A DNA stretch of 16,430 nucleotides from an uncultured Mycoplasmatota bacterium (GCA_900552975.1 UWSL01000022.1:1-16430); one strand, 5' to 3'. Positions 1-7,201 are shown, numbered from the stretch's first letter. The notes: a model not told the origin generated them from the sequence alone. Translations and numbers: made by a program.

Positions 1-2
1 AT

Positions 3-110
3 GATATAGTTAAACAAAATGCTTTTAATTATGCTTTAGAAAAAGGTATTACACACATTGATTATGATGAATATGAAGCAGAAGCATCAGCATCACAATT
101 GTTATTATAA
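3..110 (+). CDS. C-terminal fragment of an upstream ICE gene, function unknown
   Basis: An open frame runs from the window edge to TAA at 108-110, giving the last 35 residues of a protein whose start is outside. The visible tail is acidic (THIDYDEYEAEASAS) and ends in LLL. I do not recognise the family. Its position just ahead of virB4 suggests a transfer-operon gene such as a small channel component, but this rests on context only. A terminator hairpin follows 24 bases after the stop. A frame that is codon-like, same-strand and tightly placed supports a real gene end rather than a chance opening. Confidence 0.55.
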   Translation, partial: DIVKQNAFNYALEKGITHIDYDEYEAEASASQLLL

Positions 111-133
111 CTACAAATTACAATTTATCGATG

Positions 134-166
134 AGATCAACTTTCATAGTTGGTCTTTTATTTTTA
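134..166 (+). terminator. Rho-independent terminator hairpin ahead of virB4
   Basis: AGATCAACT (134-142) pairs with AGTTGGTCT (148-156), a 9-bp stem with one G-U pair and a 5-base loop, followed by a T-rich run (156-165). It lies between the upstream gene end and virB4, so it could attenuate read-through into virB4. Almost the same hairpin recurs at 10762-10790. Confidence 0.7.
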
Positions 167-185
167 ATAAATTACTTATAGAAAT

Positions 186-200
186 GGAGATGATAATATC
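186..200 (+). promoter_or_regulatory. Shine-Dalgarno site and putative ATC start codon of virB4
   Basis: GGAG (186-189) is followed, 8 bases later, by ATC (198-200) in the virB4 frame. That frame is open back to a stop at 168-170 and contains no ATG, GTG, TTG or CTG before ATG 303. No Shine-Dalgarno sequence precedes ATG 303 (the upstream bases are A-rich). Initiation near 198 would give an N-terminus IGLFPENKK, like the MGLF-type starts I recall for VirB4 proteins. Confidence 0.5.
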
Positions 201-2663
201 GGGTTATTCCCTGAGAATAAAAAATTAAATAAAGATAAAGTATTAGAAAAAGAAAAAAAGAAACTTGAAAAACAACAACCAAAGTTTGTAATAAAAAAAC
301 AAATGAAAAGAAGAATTAAAAACTCTCAAACTTTTTCAAATGTTAAGTCAGTTGCAGATGATGGCTTAATAGAATTAAAAACTGGTGAAGTTGCTTCTTT
401 GATTGAAGTTAAGGCTATTGATTTGTCATTAACAAGTAAATTTGAAAAGAACAACTTTTTTTATGAACTAAAAAGTTTATATCAAATAAGAAACTTAAAT
501 CTTAAATGTTATAAATTAGATCAAAAAATAAATTTAAATAATAATAAGATTAATTTAGAAGAATTAATAAATTATTATAAAGATGATTCACAAAAGGAAA
601 AATTACTTGATGAAAGTAAAAGATTAATTGAAGAATTAGAAGAAAATCACTTCACTATCTCTAGTGTTTATTACTTAGTGGTAATTGCTAAAGACTTAAA
701 TGCTTTGGAAAAACAATTAGATGAAATTGAAGAAATTATTTCTAACATAACTCCAAGAATTAATATGGAAGTTATTGATAATAGATTAGAAATATATAAA
801 TTTTTAACTAACTTATATATGAATCCAAAAGCATTGGATGATTTGATATGGAGTGATTTACCATCCTTAGTATCTCCACTTTCTATCCAAGAAAAAACTA
901 ATATGCTTAAGATGGATGATAAAGATATTCAAATGGTAACTATAAAAAATATTCCACCATTTGTAGATGAGCTTTTCTTTGAAGAAATATTTAATGTTCC
1001 AGATGTAAGGGCTTGTATTAGTATTAAAGATGCTATTAGTCAAGATGAATTAGTCCGTTGGGTTAATTCTCAATATCAGTTCTTATTATCTGATAGAAGC
1101 ACAACCAAGAAATTAAGTGACGCTACTGAACTTGATACTCAAAAGGAAAACTTTCAACAATTAATGATAGAAATTAAAAATGGTGATGAAAAAATTAAAG
1201 AAGTATCTTTAACTTTAATAATTACTGGTACAAAAAAAGAAAGAGAAAATTCTTTTAGAGATTTAAAACGATTAGTAGATAGATATCAAATAAAGTTAGA
1301 TATACCAAAATTAAGACAAATGGAATGTTGGCAAAATTATGATTTAACTACAACATCTTTAGATGATTATTCTATTTATTTACCAACACTAACTTTAAGT
1401 GCTGGTTTTCCATTTACTAAAACATATTTTAATGATTCTAGTGGTTATATGTTGGGAGTTGATTTACATACTTCACTTCCAATATTTTTTGATCCTTTTG
1501 TAATTAATAATCAAAGAACTTCTCATAATATTGCTATCGTATCATCAACTGGTGGTGGTAAAAGTTTTACTATGAAAAAAATGATTATTAATGAATATGC
1601 TCGTGGAACAAAAATTTTCATTCTCGATGCAGAAAACGAATATAAGAATCTGGTTATTTCAAATGGTGGAGAATACATTGATCTCTACTCTAAAAAGGGT
1701 GGTATTATTAATCCACTCCAAATAAGATATATTCCTAGTGATGATGAAGATAAAGAAACAAAAGAAACTGATTGTCCTTTAGCAAAACATTTAGGTTTTC
1801 TAGAGGCTTTTTTCAAAACAGCTTTTGAAGATATTACGGAAAAAGAATTAGTTATGCTTTTGTCAGTAGTGGAGTCTTTATATAACACTAAGGGAATATT
1901 TAAGAATACTTCAATTAATACTTTACAAAGTTTAAGTCCAAGTGATTATCCAATATTTAGTGAATTATATGAATATTTACCAGTTTATAAAAAACAAATA
2001 GAAAGCAATGAGAAAAAGAAATTAATCGACCAATTAGAAATTTTAGTATCAAGATTTTTAACTGGTACTGATTCTTATCTTTTTGATGGTCATACAAATA
2101 TTGATTTATCAAATGATTTAATTGCTTTCAATTTACAAGAATTATTATATAGTGGAAATCAAAGACTAATTAATACTCAAACATTAAATTTACTTACTTA
2201 CCTAAATAATAGTATCGTTGCTAATAAAATTCAAAATGAAAAATTAAGCAAAAAGAAAAAACATATTAGTATTGTGGTTGATGAATTTCACTTATTTATA
2301 GATGAAAAGAATAATGAGGTATTAAAAAACTTTGGGCAACTTGCAAGAAGAGTTCGTAAGTATTCTACTAATCTAATAGTAAGTACCCAAAGTGTTAAAG
2401 ATTTTGTTGGTAATGCTAGTGTGTTAAGACATGCAACTGCAATTTTTAATAATTGTCAGTACACTATGATTGGTATGTTAAAAGAAGATGATTTATTGGC
2501 ATACCTAGAGTTATTTAAAAATAACCCATTAACTGATACTCAAAAAGCCTTTTTATTGTCAGCTAAACGAGGAGAATTTTTACTTAATGTTGATAATAAA
2601 AATAGACTTAGAGTTTGGATTCGTGCTACTGAATTAGAACGAGAAATGATGGGAGAAAGTTAG
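198..2663 (+). CDS. virB4: VirB4/TraE-family conjugation ATPase
   Basis: This is the membrane-associated AAA+ ATPase that powers the type IV secretion channel during transfer. Counting from ATG 303, Walker A is GGGKS at 417-421 (context SSTGGGKSFTMKK) and Walker B is IVVDEFHLF with D660/E661. The N-terminal part is the usual VirB4 alpha/beta region, and the arginine-rich LARRVRKYS stretch after Walker B is typical. From ATG 303 it is 786 aa; from the proposed ATC at 198 it is 821 aa, with a Lys/Glu-rich leader. I chose 198 because it has a GGAG site 8 bases upstream while ATG 303 has none. The conservative alternative start is 303. The stop at 2661-2663 overlaps the ribosome site of the next gene, so the two are co-transcribed. 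The family call is secure; the start is not. Confidence 0.93.
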   Translation: MGLFPENKKLNKDKVLEKEKKKLEKQQPKFVIKKQMKRRIKNSQTFSNVKSVADDGLIELKTGEVASLIEVKAIDLSLTSKFEKNNFFYELKSLYQIRNLNLKCYKLDQKINLNNNKINLEELINYYKDDSQKEKLLDESKRLIEELEENHFTISSVYYLVVIAKDLNALEKQLDEIEEIISNITPRINMEVIDNRLEIYKFLTNLYMNPKALDDLIWSDLPSLVSPLSIQEKTNMLKMDDKDIQMVTIKNIPPFVDELFFEEIFNVPDVRACISIKDAISQDELVRWVNSQYQFLLSDRSTTKKLSDATELDTQKENFQQLMIEIKNGDEKIKEVSLTLIITGTKKERENSFRDLKRLVDRYQIKLDIPKLRQMECWQNYDLTTTSLDDYSIYLPTLTLSAGFPFTKTYFNDSSGYMLGVDLHTSLPIFFDPFVINNQRTSHNIAIVSSTGGGKSFTMKKMIINEYARGTKIFILDAENEYKNLVISNGGEYIDLYSKKGGIINPLQIRYIPSDDEDKETKETDCPLAKHLGFLEAFFKTAFEDITEKELVMLLSVVESLYNTKGIFKNTSINTLQSLSPSDYPIFSELYEYLPVYKKQIESNEKKKLIDQLEILVSRFLTGTDSYLFDGHTNIDLSNDLIAFNLQELLYSGNQRLINTQTLNLLTYLNNSIVANKIQNEKLSKKKKHISIVVDEFHLFIDEKNNEVLKNFGQLARRVRKYSTNLIVSTQSVKDFVGNASVLRHATAIFNNCQYTMIGMLKEDDLLAYLELFKNNPLTDTQKAFLLSAKRGEFLLNVDNKNRLRVWIRATELEREMMGES

Positions 2664-2675
2664 GAGGTTGATATA

Positions 2676-3437
2676 TTGAGTACAAGATCAAGAATTGCAA
2701 TAAAGCAAAAAGATAATACTTATAAATCTATTTATTGTCATTGTGATGGTTATCCAGAATATAATGGTGTCATACTTTATTATCATTATAGTGATCCAAT
2801 GAAGATTAAACTTTTAATGAGTTTAGGAGATATTTCTTATTTAGGAGAAAATGTTTTACCAGATACTACTAAAACACATACTTTTGATGAAAGACAAGAC
2901 GATGTAACTGTTGCTTATCATCGTGATCGTGGTGAGGATTTACATTTTAATGTATTTACTGATAAAGATGATTTAATAGATTATTTTAAAAACTCAGATC
3001 AAGATTATTTATATCTTTATGAAAATGATAAATGGTATATTGCTGAAAATAATAAAGAAATTAATTTAGTTCCACTAGAGGATTATTTACTAGAAAAAAA
3101 TTATATAGATACTCCAGCAAAACCATATACTTATGAAGATGAGTTAGCAGTTGAATTAATGAATTATGCTAGAGATTTTGATCCTTATGAATATAAAGAT
3201 ATTTATTCAAATGATGAAGATGCTTTTAATGACATGAAGCACAATTTACTAACGAGTAAAGATACAAGTAATATGATTGATTGGTTAAGTAATGATATTA
3301 ATATAATGGCTACTGAAAAAGATTTGTCTGATAAAAATATGTCTGATTTATCTAAACAAGCATTTAATCTAATTAATAAACTTAACCAACATTTAAAAGT
3401 ATTAGAAAAAGAAGAAACAAAAGAAGTCGATTTATAA
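2676..3437 (+). CDS. Conserved phage/ICE protein of the MSTRSRIAI type, function unknown
   Basis: A 253-residue acidic protein read from a TTG start, supported by AGGAGG at 2662-2667 with 8 bases of spacing. The first 30 residues (MSTRSRIAIKQ, then IYCHCDGYPEYNG) match a family I recognise from phages and mobile elements, whose usual core is CHWDGYPE. Here the Trp is Cys (residue 24 region). A second conserved patch is the AYHRDRGEDLHF region around residues 85-95. No membrane segment or signal peptide is visible. The gene follows virB4 after 12 bases and ends in a TAATG overlap with the M23 peptidase gene, so it is translationally coupled within the transfer operon. The biochemical role of the family is not known to me. 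Confidence 0.75.
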   Translation: MSTRSRIAIKQKDNTYKSIYCHCDGYPEYNGVILYYHYSDPMKIKLLMSLGDISYLGENVLPDTTKTHTFDERQDDVTVAYHRDRGEDLHFNVFTDKDDLIDYFKNSDQDYLYLYENDKWYIAENNKEINLVPLEDYLLEKNYIDTPAKPYTYEDELAVELMNYARDFDPYEYKDIYSNDEDAFNDMKHNLLTSKDTSNMIDWLSNDINIMATEKDLSDKNMSDLSKQAFNLINKLNQHLKVLEKEETKEVDL

Positions 3438-4342
3438 TGAAAAAAATAATTAAACTTCTTCTTTCTTCTACTACTGGTATTATAATTTTATTTTTAATTA
3501 TATTAGTACCAGTATTAATGATAATGGATTTCTTTGGTGCTAATATTACTGATGGTTATATAGAAAATAATAGTGAGTATGCAGAACAATATAGAGCAGT
3601 TGCTAATAAGTATATCAAGTCAAAAAGTGGTTATGTATCTTTAGAAAGAATTTTATATTTCTATCTTGCTGATACTACACTCTCTTTCGATGAAATATAT
3701 AATGATAATTTAGATAAAGAATCTAAAAAATTAATTCCAATTAGTCAAGTTTGTGAATTATCAAAATATAAAGTTTTAGATGTATGTAAAAGCAATAATA
3801 TTTCTACTAGTGGGCAAATCGATGAAGAACAAGCCAAACCGTTTGCTCCACCAATAAATTTTGCTAGTTCAACTATAACTAGTTTTTTTATGGAAGAAAG
3901 AGTTGTTTATGGTAAAGCAAATGTGCATAAGGCTTGGGATATTGCATCGCCAGCTCAAAGTCCAGTTTATTCTACTTGTGATGGAACAATAGAAAAAGTT
4001 TCTTTTCCGTACTCTAGTAATTCAATAGACACTAACGACAAGCAAGGTGGAAATATTATTAAACTTAGTTGTGAAGTTGGTGATAAAAAATATACGGTTT
4101 TGTATGGACATTTATTTCCTAACAGTTCGAAAGTTAATGAGGGACAGCAAGTAACTAAAGGACAGCAAATTGCAGGAGTTGGTACAACTGGTTATTCGAC
4201 TGGTAACCATTTACATTATCAAGTTTCACTAGATGGACAAGTTATTGATGGTATGAGTTTGGTAGATTTTACTTATGAAAATTCTAATTATTCTCCAGAC
4301 TTTAAATTACCAGATTCTAACTTACCATCCTATAAAAATTGA
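3437..4342 (+). CDS. Membrane-anchored M23 (LytM-type) peptidase, conjugation wall hydrolase
   Basis: A 301-residue zinc endopeptidase expected to cut peptidoglycan cross-bridges outside the membrane so that the transfer channel can cross the Gram-positive wall. Residues about 8-33 form one strong transmembrane segment after a short Lys-rich start (MKKIIK), giving N-in/C-out topology. Residues about 45-130 are a linker or accessory domain. The C-terminal M23 domain (about 140-285) has all expected residues: H164 and D168 (HKAWD), H225 (YGH), H258 and H260 (HLH). Many Gram-positive ICEs use an NlpC/P60 or lysozyme-fused enzyme here, whereas this one carries only M23. ATG overlaps the preceding stop by one base. 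The TGA stop shows the standard genetic code. It is the last gene before the oriT-like locus. Confidence 0.9.
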   Translation: MKKIIKLLLSSTTGIIILFLIILVPVLMIMDFFGANITDGYIENNSEYAEQYRAVANKYIKSKSGYVSLERILYFYLADTTLSFDEIYNDNLDKESKKLIPISQVCELSKYKVLDVCKSNNISTSGQIDEEQAKPFAPPINFASSTITSFFMEERVVYGKANVHKAWDIASPAQSPVYSTCDGTIEKVSFPYSSNSIDTNDKQGGNIIKLSCEVGDKKYTVLYGHLFPNSSKVNEGQQVTKGQQIAGVGTTGYSTGNHLHYQVSLDGQVIDGMSLVDFTYENSNYSPDFKLPDSNLPSYKN

Positions 4343-4465
4343 AGAAAATAAAATTTTAGGATGAAAACACAAAACAAAAACACCTTAAAGAATATAGAAA
4401 ATATTTAATATCATCCTTTAGATGAGCCTACGAAGTAGGATGAATTTCGTAAGTACGAAATAAGT

Positions 4466-4521
4466 CTTACACAACACTAAACCCTTATGAAATAAGGAAA
4501 TGTTTAGTGTTAATGTGTAAG
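4466..4521. repeat. Long inverted repeat beside the predicted nick
   Basis: CTTACAC (4466-4472) pairs with 4515-4521, AACACTAAAC (4473-4482) with 4502-4511, and CCTTAT (4483-4488) with 4492-4497. This gives 23 perfect base pairs interrupted by a 3-base bulge (AAT, 4512-4514) and a 4-base side bulge (4498-4501), closed by a GAA loop. ATAAG (4460-4464) and CTTAT (4525-4529) extend it at the base. In RP4-type origins an inverted repeat bound by the relaxosome lies just 5' of the nick, as here. Confidence 0.85.
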
Positions 4522-4525
4522 TTTC

Positions 4526-4534
4526 TTATCCTGC
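4526..4534 (+). other. Predicted relaxase nick site (nic), MOBP/IncP consensus
   Basis: The sequence TTATCCTG/C contains ATCCTG at 4528-4533, identical to the nick core of RP4-type origins (YATCCTG/Y). The predicted cleavage lies between G4533 and C4534, 12 bases after the long inverted repeat. If so, the relaxase would be linked to C4534 and the strand reading rightwards through the relaxosome genes would lead into the recipient. Confidence 0.75.
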
Positions 4535-4592
4535 TTTTTTCTATATCTTACATTTTAAGGTGTTTTCATCCTATTTATAGATTGGAGGTCTT

Positions 4593-4760
4593 ATGAGAAG
4601 ATTTGATTTTTGGTTGCCAATAGATTTATTTAATAGAATAAATTTAATGGCTAAACATTATAAAGTTTATACATCAAAAATGATGATACAACTTTTAGAA
4701 ATGGGATATTTAGAAATGATTAAACAAGGAGGTTATGATAATGAAATTAACAATAAATAA
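4593..4760 (+). CDS. Small ribbon-helix-helix-like protein, probable relaxosome accessory
   Basis: A 55-residue protein with ATG at 4593, preceded by GGAGG (4584-4588) with a short 4-base spacing. The pattern is a short beta-like start (RRFDFWLP), an amphipathic helix (about 10-24) and a second helix after a turn (TSKMMIQLLEMGYLEMI), which fits the Arc/MobC ribbon-helix-helix fold. It lies 21 bases beyond the oriT right arm, as expected for an oriT-binding accessory or autoregulator. Its last 20 bases overlap the next gene, with that gene's AAGGAGG inside this coding sequence. The fold is inferred from pattern only. Confidence 0.65.
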   Translation: MRRFDFWLPIDLFNRINLMAKHYKVYTSKMMIQLLEMGYLEMIKQGGYDNEINNK

Positions 4761-5160
4761 ATTAATTGCAAATGATATGATAAATTATGGTATGGATAAG
4801 ACTAGTAGTTTTAACTACATTGTTTCTTTGAATTCATACTTAGAGGAATACGATGAAGAATCGCAAAAATATATAAAAGAAAATTTAGATGATATTAAAG
4901 ATGATATTGAAAGAAATGAATGTGTTGCTGATTTAGTAGTTGAAAACAATGATGATGATATTGATTTTAATATGGTCTTTTATTGGGGATACTTATTAAC
5001 GCAAACAGAAAAAATAGTTTATGAAAATGCTAAAAGAAATAATATAGAATTAGACTTTGAAGATATTAAAGACATAGCAAGTGAGATTTTAGATGATGAT
5101 GCTTTTAATGATGATATAACTAATCATTTAAAAAATTATGATAAAGAACAGGAGTTATAA
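4741..5160 (+). CDS. Very acidic 139-residue protein, function unknown
   Basis: The start at ATG 4741 is preferred over ATG 4735, because AAGGAGG (4726-4732) lies 8 bases from 4741 but only 2 from 4735. By my count the protein has about 36 Asp/Glu against about 13 Lys/Arg, with runs such as NNDDDIDF and ILDDDAFNDD, and no membrane segment. I do not recognise a family. Strong acidity, small size and entry early in transfer (right of the nick) would suit a DNA-mimic anti-restriction protein, but that is speculation. It could equally be a relaxosome or partner-binding protein. It sits in the tightly packed relaxosome operon. Confidence 0.7.
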   Translation: MKLTINKLIANDMINYGMDKTSSFNYIVSLNSYLEEYDEESQKYIKENLDDIKDDIERNECVADLVVENNDDDIDFNMVFYWGYLLTQTEKIVYENAKRNNIELDFEDIKDIASEILDDDAFNDDITNHLKNYDKEQEL

Positions 5161-5163
5161 TTA

Positions 5164-5565
5164 ATGAAAGTTCGTTTATATACTGATGAAGAAATTAATA
5201 AACTAAATAATTCTATTTTTGTTAGAAGTGTTAAATATAAAAGAGAGATTGAATACGATCCATTATTTAAGTTATGGACTATTGTCATGAAACATGATTT
5301 ACCAGAACTCTCAGCAAGAGAAATATTTGCTCGTGGAGGAATTGATATTAATATAGTTCATAAAAAACTACCACAACGAAGAATTAAAGAATGGATGGAT
5401 AATTATAAAAAGTTTGGTATAAGATATTTTTTACCAGAAGATGAATATTATCAAAGTATTACTTATGATAAAAATAATAAAGTACATTATGATACTATGA
5501 AAATGCAACTAATGGATTTCGTTTTAAAAAGATTAAAGGAAATTAAATTAGATGAAAATAGATAA
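5164..5565 (+). CDS. HTH-domain protein of the relaxase neighbourhood (IS3-type HTH)
   Basis: A 133-residue protein; ATG 5164 has AGGAG (5150-5154) 9 bases upstream. It opens with LYTDEEINKLNNSIFV, followed by a transposase-type helix-turn-helix (about 35-75; SAREIFARGGIDINIV) and a basic, Trp-containing segment (QRRIKEWMDNYKKFG). This order (T/S-E-E-E start, V-x-S-V, FK...REIF..GID..I) matches HTH proteins I recall from Firmicutes mobile elements next to MobP relaxases. A DNA-binding role at oriT or in operon control is likely but inferred. The gene starts 3 bases after its predecessor and overlaps the next by 14 bases. Confidence 0.7.
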   Translation: MKVRLYTDEEINKLNNSIFVRSVKYKREIEYDPLFKLWTIVMKHDLPELSAREIFARGGIDINIVHKKLPQRRIKEWMDNYKKFGIRYFLPEDEYYQSITYDKNNKVHYDTMKMQLMDFVLKRLKEIKLDENR

Positions 5566-5869
5566 GCATATATATTTTACTAATGAAGAATATGCCCGTA
5601 TATTAGATTATAAAGAAAAAAATAAATTGTCTTTTTCTGAGGCAGTTTGTTTTCTCTCTATCTCTGCTTTAAATAGTAATGATATTTTAGATAGAATTAA
5701 TTTTTTAGAATCTCGTTTAGATTATCTAATTAAAAAGATAAATATTATTTATTCGTTAGAAGAACAGATTTATTCTGACATGAATTTTGATAATTTAACC
5801 GATCCTAAGAAAAGTAAACCTTTAATAGAGTTTAATAAGAAATTAAGGAATACTAATATAAATGACTAA
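5552..5869 (+). CDS. RHH/coiled-coil protein, probable mobilization accessory (MobC-like)
   Basis: A 105-residue protein whose ATG lies inside the end of the preceding gene, with AAAGGA (5535-5540) 11 bases upstream. Residues 1-36 (KHIYFTNEEYARILDYKE, then SFSEAVCFLS) fit a ribbon-helix-helix or MobC-type N-terminus. Residues about 44-70 (ILDRINFLESRLDYLIKKI) form a heptad coiled coil for oligomerisation. It overlaps the relaxase start by 8 bases, so it is translationally coupled to the relaxase, the normal place for a relaxosome protein that helps the relaxase load on oriT. No enzyme motif is visible. Confidence 0.6.
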   Translation: MKIDKHIYFTNEEYARILDYKEKNKLSFSEAVCFLSISALNSNDILDRINFLESRLDYLIKKINIIYSLEEQIYSDMNFDNLTDPKKSKPLIEFNKKLRNTNIND

Positions 5870-7166
5870 AAGTCCTAAAGTAATATTTAATTCTATCTTT
5901 ACTCTTGCTTTAAATAACCCTGATAGTAAATTTAAAAATCATAATAAAAGTATTAAAAGAGTTCAAAAAATGTATGATTACTATACTAATGAAGAAAAAC
6001 GAGCTATGTCTATGTATGATTATTATACTGGTAAATTAACAAAAGAAGATACAATGAATCTTGTTATCGAAGATGGTACATTTGCTACTGAAAAAGAAGT
6101 TGAAAAAAGGAAAAAATTAGCAGTTAAATATTTAGAAAATTCTAATCTTTGGCAAGGTGTATTATCTTTTAATAATGATTATATTAATGAGAATATTGAT
6201 ATTCATAAATTAGAAAAAGAATTAGCCACTAATATATTACCTAAATTTTTTAAAAGATGTGGTTTTAAAGATACTAATAAAATGTTTTATCAATTAGCAC
6301 TTCATACTGATACTGATAACTTGCATTTTCACTTTTCTTTTATGGAGAAAGAACCTAATTATATTTATCATAAAAATAAAATTGGATATCGTAGATCTGG
6401 TGAATTATCACAAAATGAAATAGACTTTTTAAAATCACAAGTAGTTCATACGATTGAAAAAGAAAAAATATATGCACCGTTATTGAAAGAAACAAATAAA
6501 GAAATTGAAGAATTAAAAAAATATTTTAGCCCTAAAGAAAAAAACTATTTATTACGAGATAAAAAAGATTTAATTTTAGAAGAAAAAATATTAAGATTAG
6601 GTCAATTGCTCTATAAAGAACGATATGATAATGACTCTAAAATTAAATATGGTTCAATAAAAAGCAAAGAAATTATTAATCTTACTAAAGACATAAAGAA
6701 TTATCTATTCTCAAAGAATAATGATAATTTTAAATTAGAATATAAAAATTTTAAAGAATCATTAAATAAAATAAATAACTACTTTTACAAAATAAATGAG
6801 GATAATAATATTAAAAATATTGTTGTTGACACTGCATTGATTAATAGTAAAGATAAGTATATGAATAATTATATTTATAATGCCATAGTTAATTATGCTA
6901 ATTATAATTATAAAAAAGAATCTCAAAATATCACTAAGATAAAAGAAAACGATATTATTCAAGAAATAATATTAAAACATTATCTTAATAATAAAAAACA
7001 AACAAGAAAAGATATATTAAAAATTTACTTCACTAATACTAGTTCTAAGCAAAAATTCAAAAATAAACAAGAAATTGAAAATGCCATTAAAAGTATAAAT
7101 GATGAAATGGATGAGGTTCAAAAAGAATTTTCTAAACTTTTTATATCAAATGACTATACAAAGTAA
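5862..7166 (+). CDS. MobP2-like conjugative relaxase
   Basis: A 434-residue relaxase that should nick oriT, stay covalently bound to the 5' end through a tyrosine, and pilot the strand into the recipient. The metal-binding motif is clear: H148-T-D-T-D-N153-L-H155-F-H157 (HxDxxNxHxH). Residues 120-145 (LWQGVLSFNNDY) match the conserved core of the MobP2 type. The catalytic tyrosine should be in the first 60 residues, where MYDYYT occurs twice (37-42 and 51-56). The C-terminal half (about 200-434) is Lys/Asn/Ile-rich and mostly helical. AAGGA at 5845-5849 precedes ATG 5862. The stop overlaps a promoter that begins a new transcription unit. The family call rests on the metal motif and neighbourhood. 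Confidence 0.88.
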   Translation: MTKSPKVIFNSIFTLALNNPDSKFKNHNKSIKRVQKMYDYYTNEEKRAMSMYDYYTGKLTKEDTMNLVIEDGTFATEKEVEKRKKLAVKYLENSNLWQGVLSFNNDYINENIDIHKLEKELATNILPKFFKRCGFKDTNKMFYQLALHTDTDNLHFHFSFMEKEPNYIYHKNKIGYRRSGELSQNEIDFLKSQVVHTIEKEKIYAPLLKETNKEIEELKKYFSPKEKNYLLRDKKDLILEEKILRLGQLLYKERYDNDSKIKYGSIKSKEIINLTKDIKNYLFSKNNDNFKLEYKNFKESLNKINNYFYKINEDNNIKNIVVDTALINSKDKYMNNYIYNAIVNYANYNYKKESQNITKIKENDIIQEIILKHYLNNKKQTRKDILKIYFTNTSSKQKFKNKQEIENAIKSINDEMDEVQKEFSKLFISNDYTK

Positions 7167-7195
7167 TTGCAATTATTGTCTAAAGATGTTATTAT
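7167..7195 (+). promoter_or_regulatory. Sigma-A-type promoter after the relaxase gene
   Basis: TTGCAA (7167-7172) and TATTAT (7190-7195) are separated by exactly 17 bases and match the -35/-10 consensus at 4/6 and 5/6 positions. Transcription should start near 7202, at the foot of the first of three hairpins. Confidence 0.6.
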
Positions 7196-7201
7196 ACAGT
7201 T

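Larger units (their letters stand above)
4358..4572. other. oriT: Candidate origin of transfer (oriT), nested inverted-repeat locus
   Basis: The 250-base gap between the M23 gene and the relaxosome genes is packed with structure. The outer arms are 4358-4370 (AGGATGAAAACAC) against 4560-4572, then 4379-4388 against 4554-4563 and 4392-4401 against 4537-4546. Inside are the hairpins 4427-4439 (CCTAC/GTAGG), 4444-4461 (ATTTCGT/ACGAAAT) and the long 4466-4521 stem. Between the long stem and the right arm is TTATCCTGC (4526-4534), the IncP/MOBP nick consensus. The relaxase encoded 1.3 kb downstream carries the matching HxDxxNxHxH motif. Position, structure, nick motif and adjacent DNA-binding genes agree. 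A structured regulatory RNA is the main alternative. Confidence 0.8.

Noticed and set aside
1685..1888. Minus-strand frames inside virB4 and similar ones at 6762-6962, 8295-8591, 9867-10154 and 15627-16001
   Set aside because: They lie antisense to clear protein genes, lack ribosome sites, and show no family features.
4343..4592. Miniature transposon or CRISPR-like repeat at the nested inverted repeat
   Set aside because: No target duplication and no regularly spaced direct repeats; the nick motif and neighbouring relaxosome genes fit an oriT better.
4735..4737. ATG 4735 as the start of the acidic protein
   Set aside because: Only 2 bases from AAGGAGG; ATG 4741 has the normal 8-base spacing.
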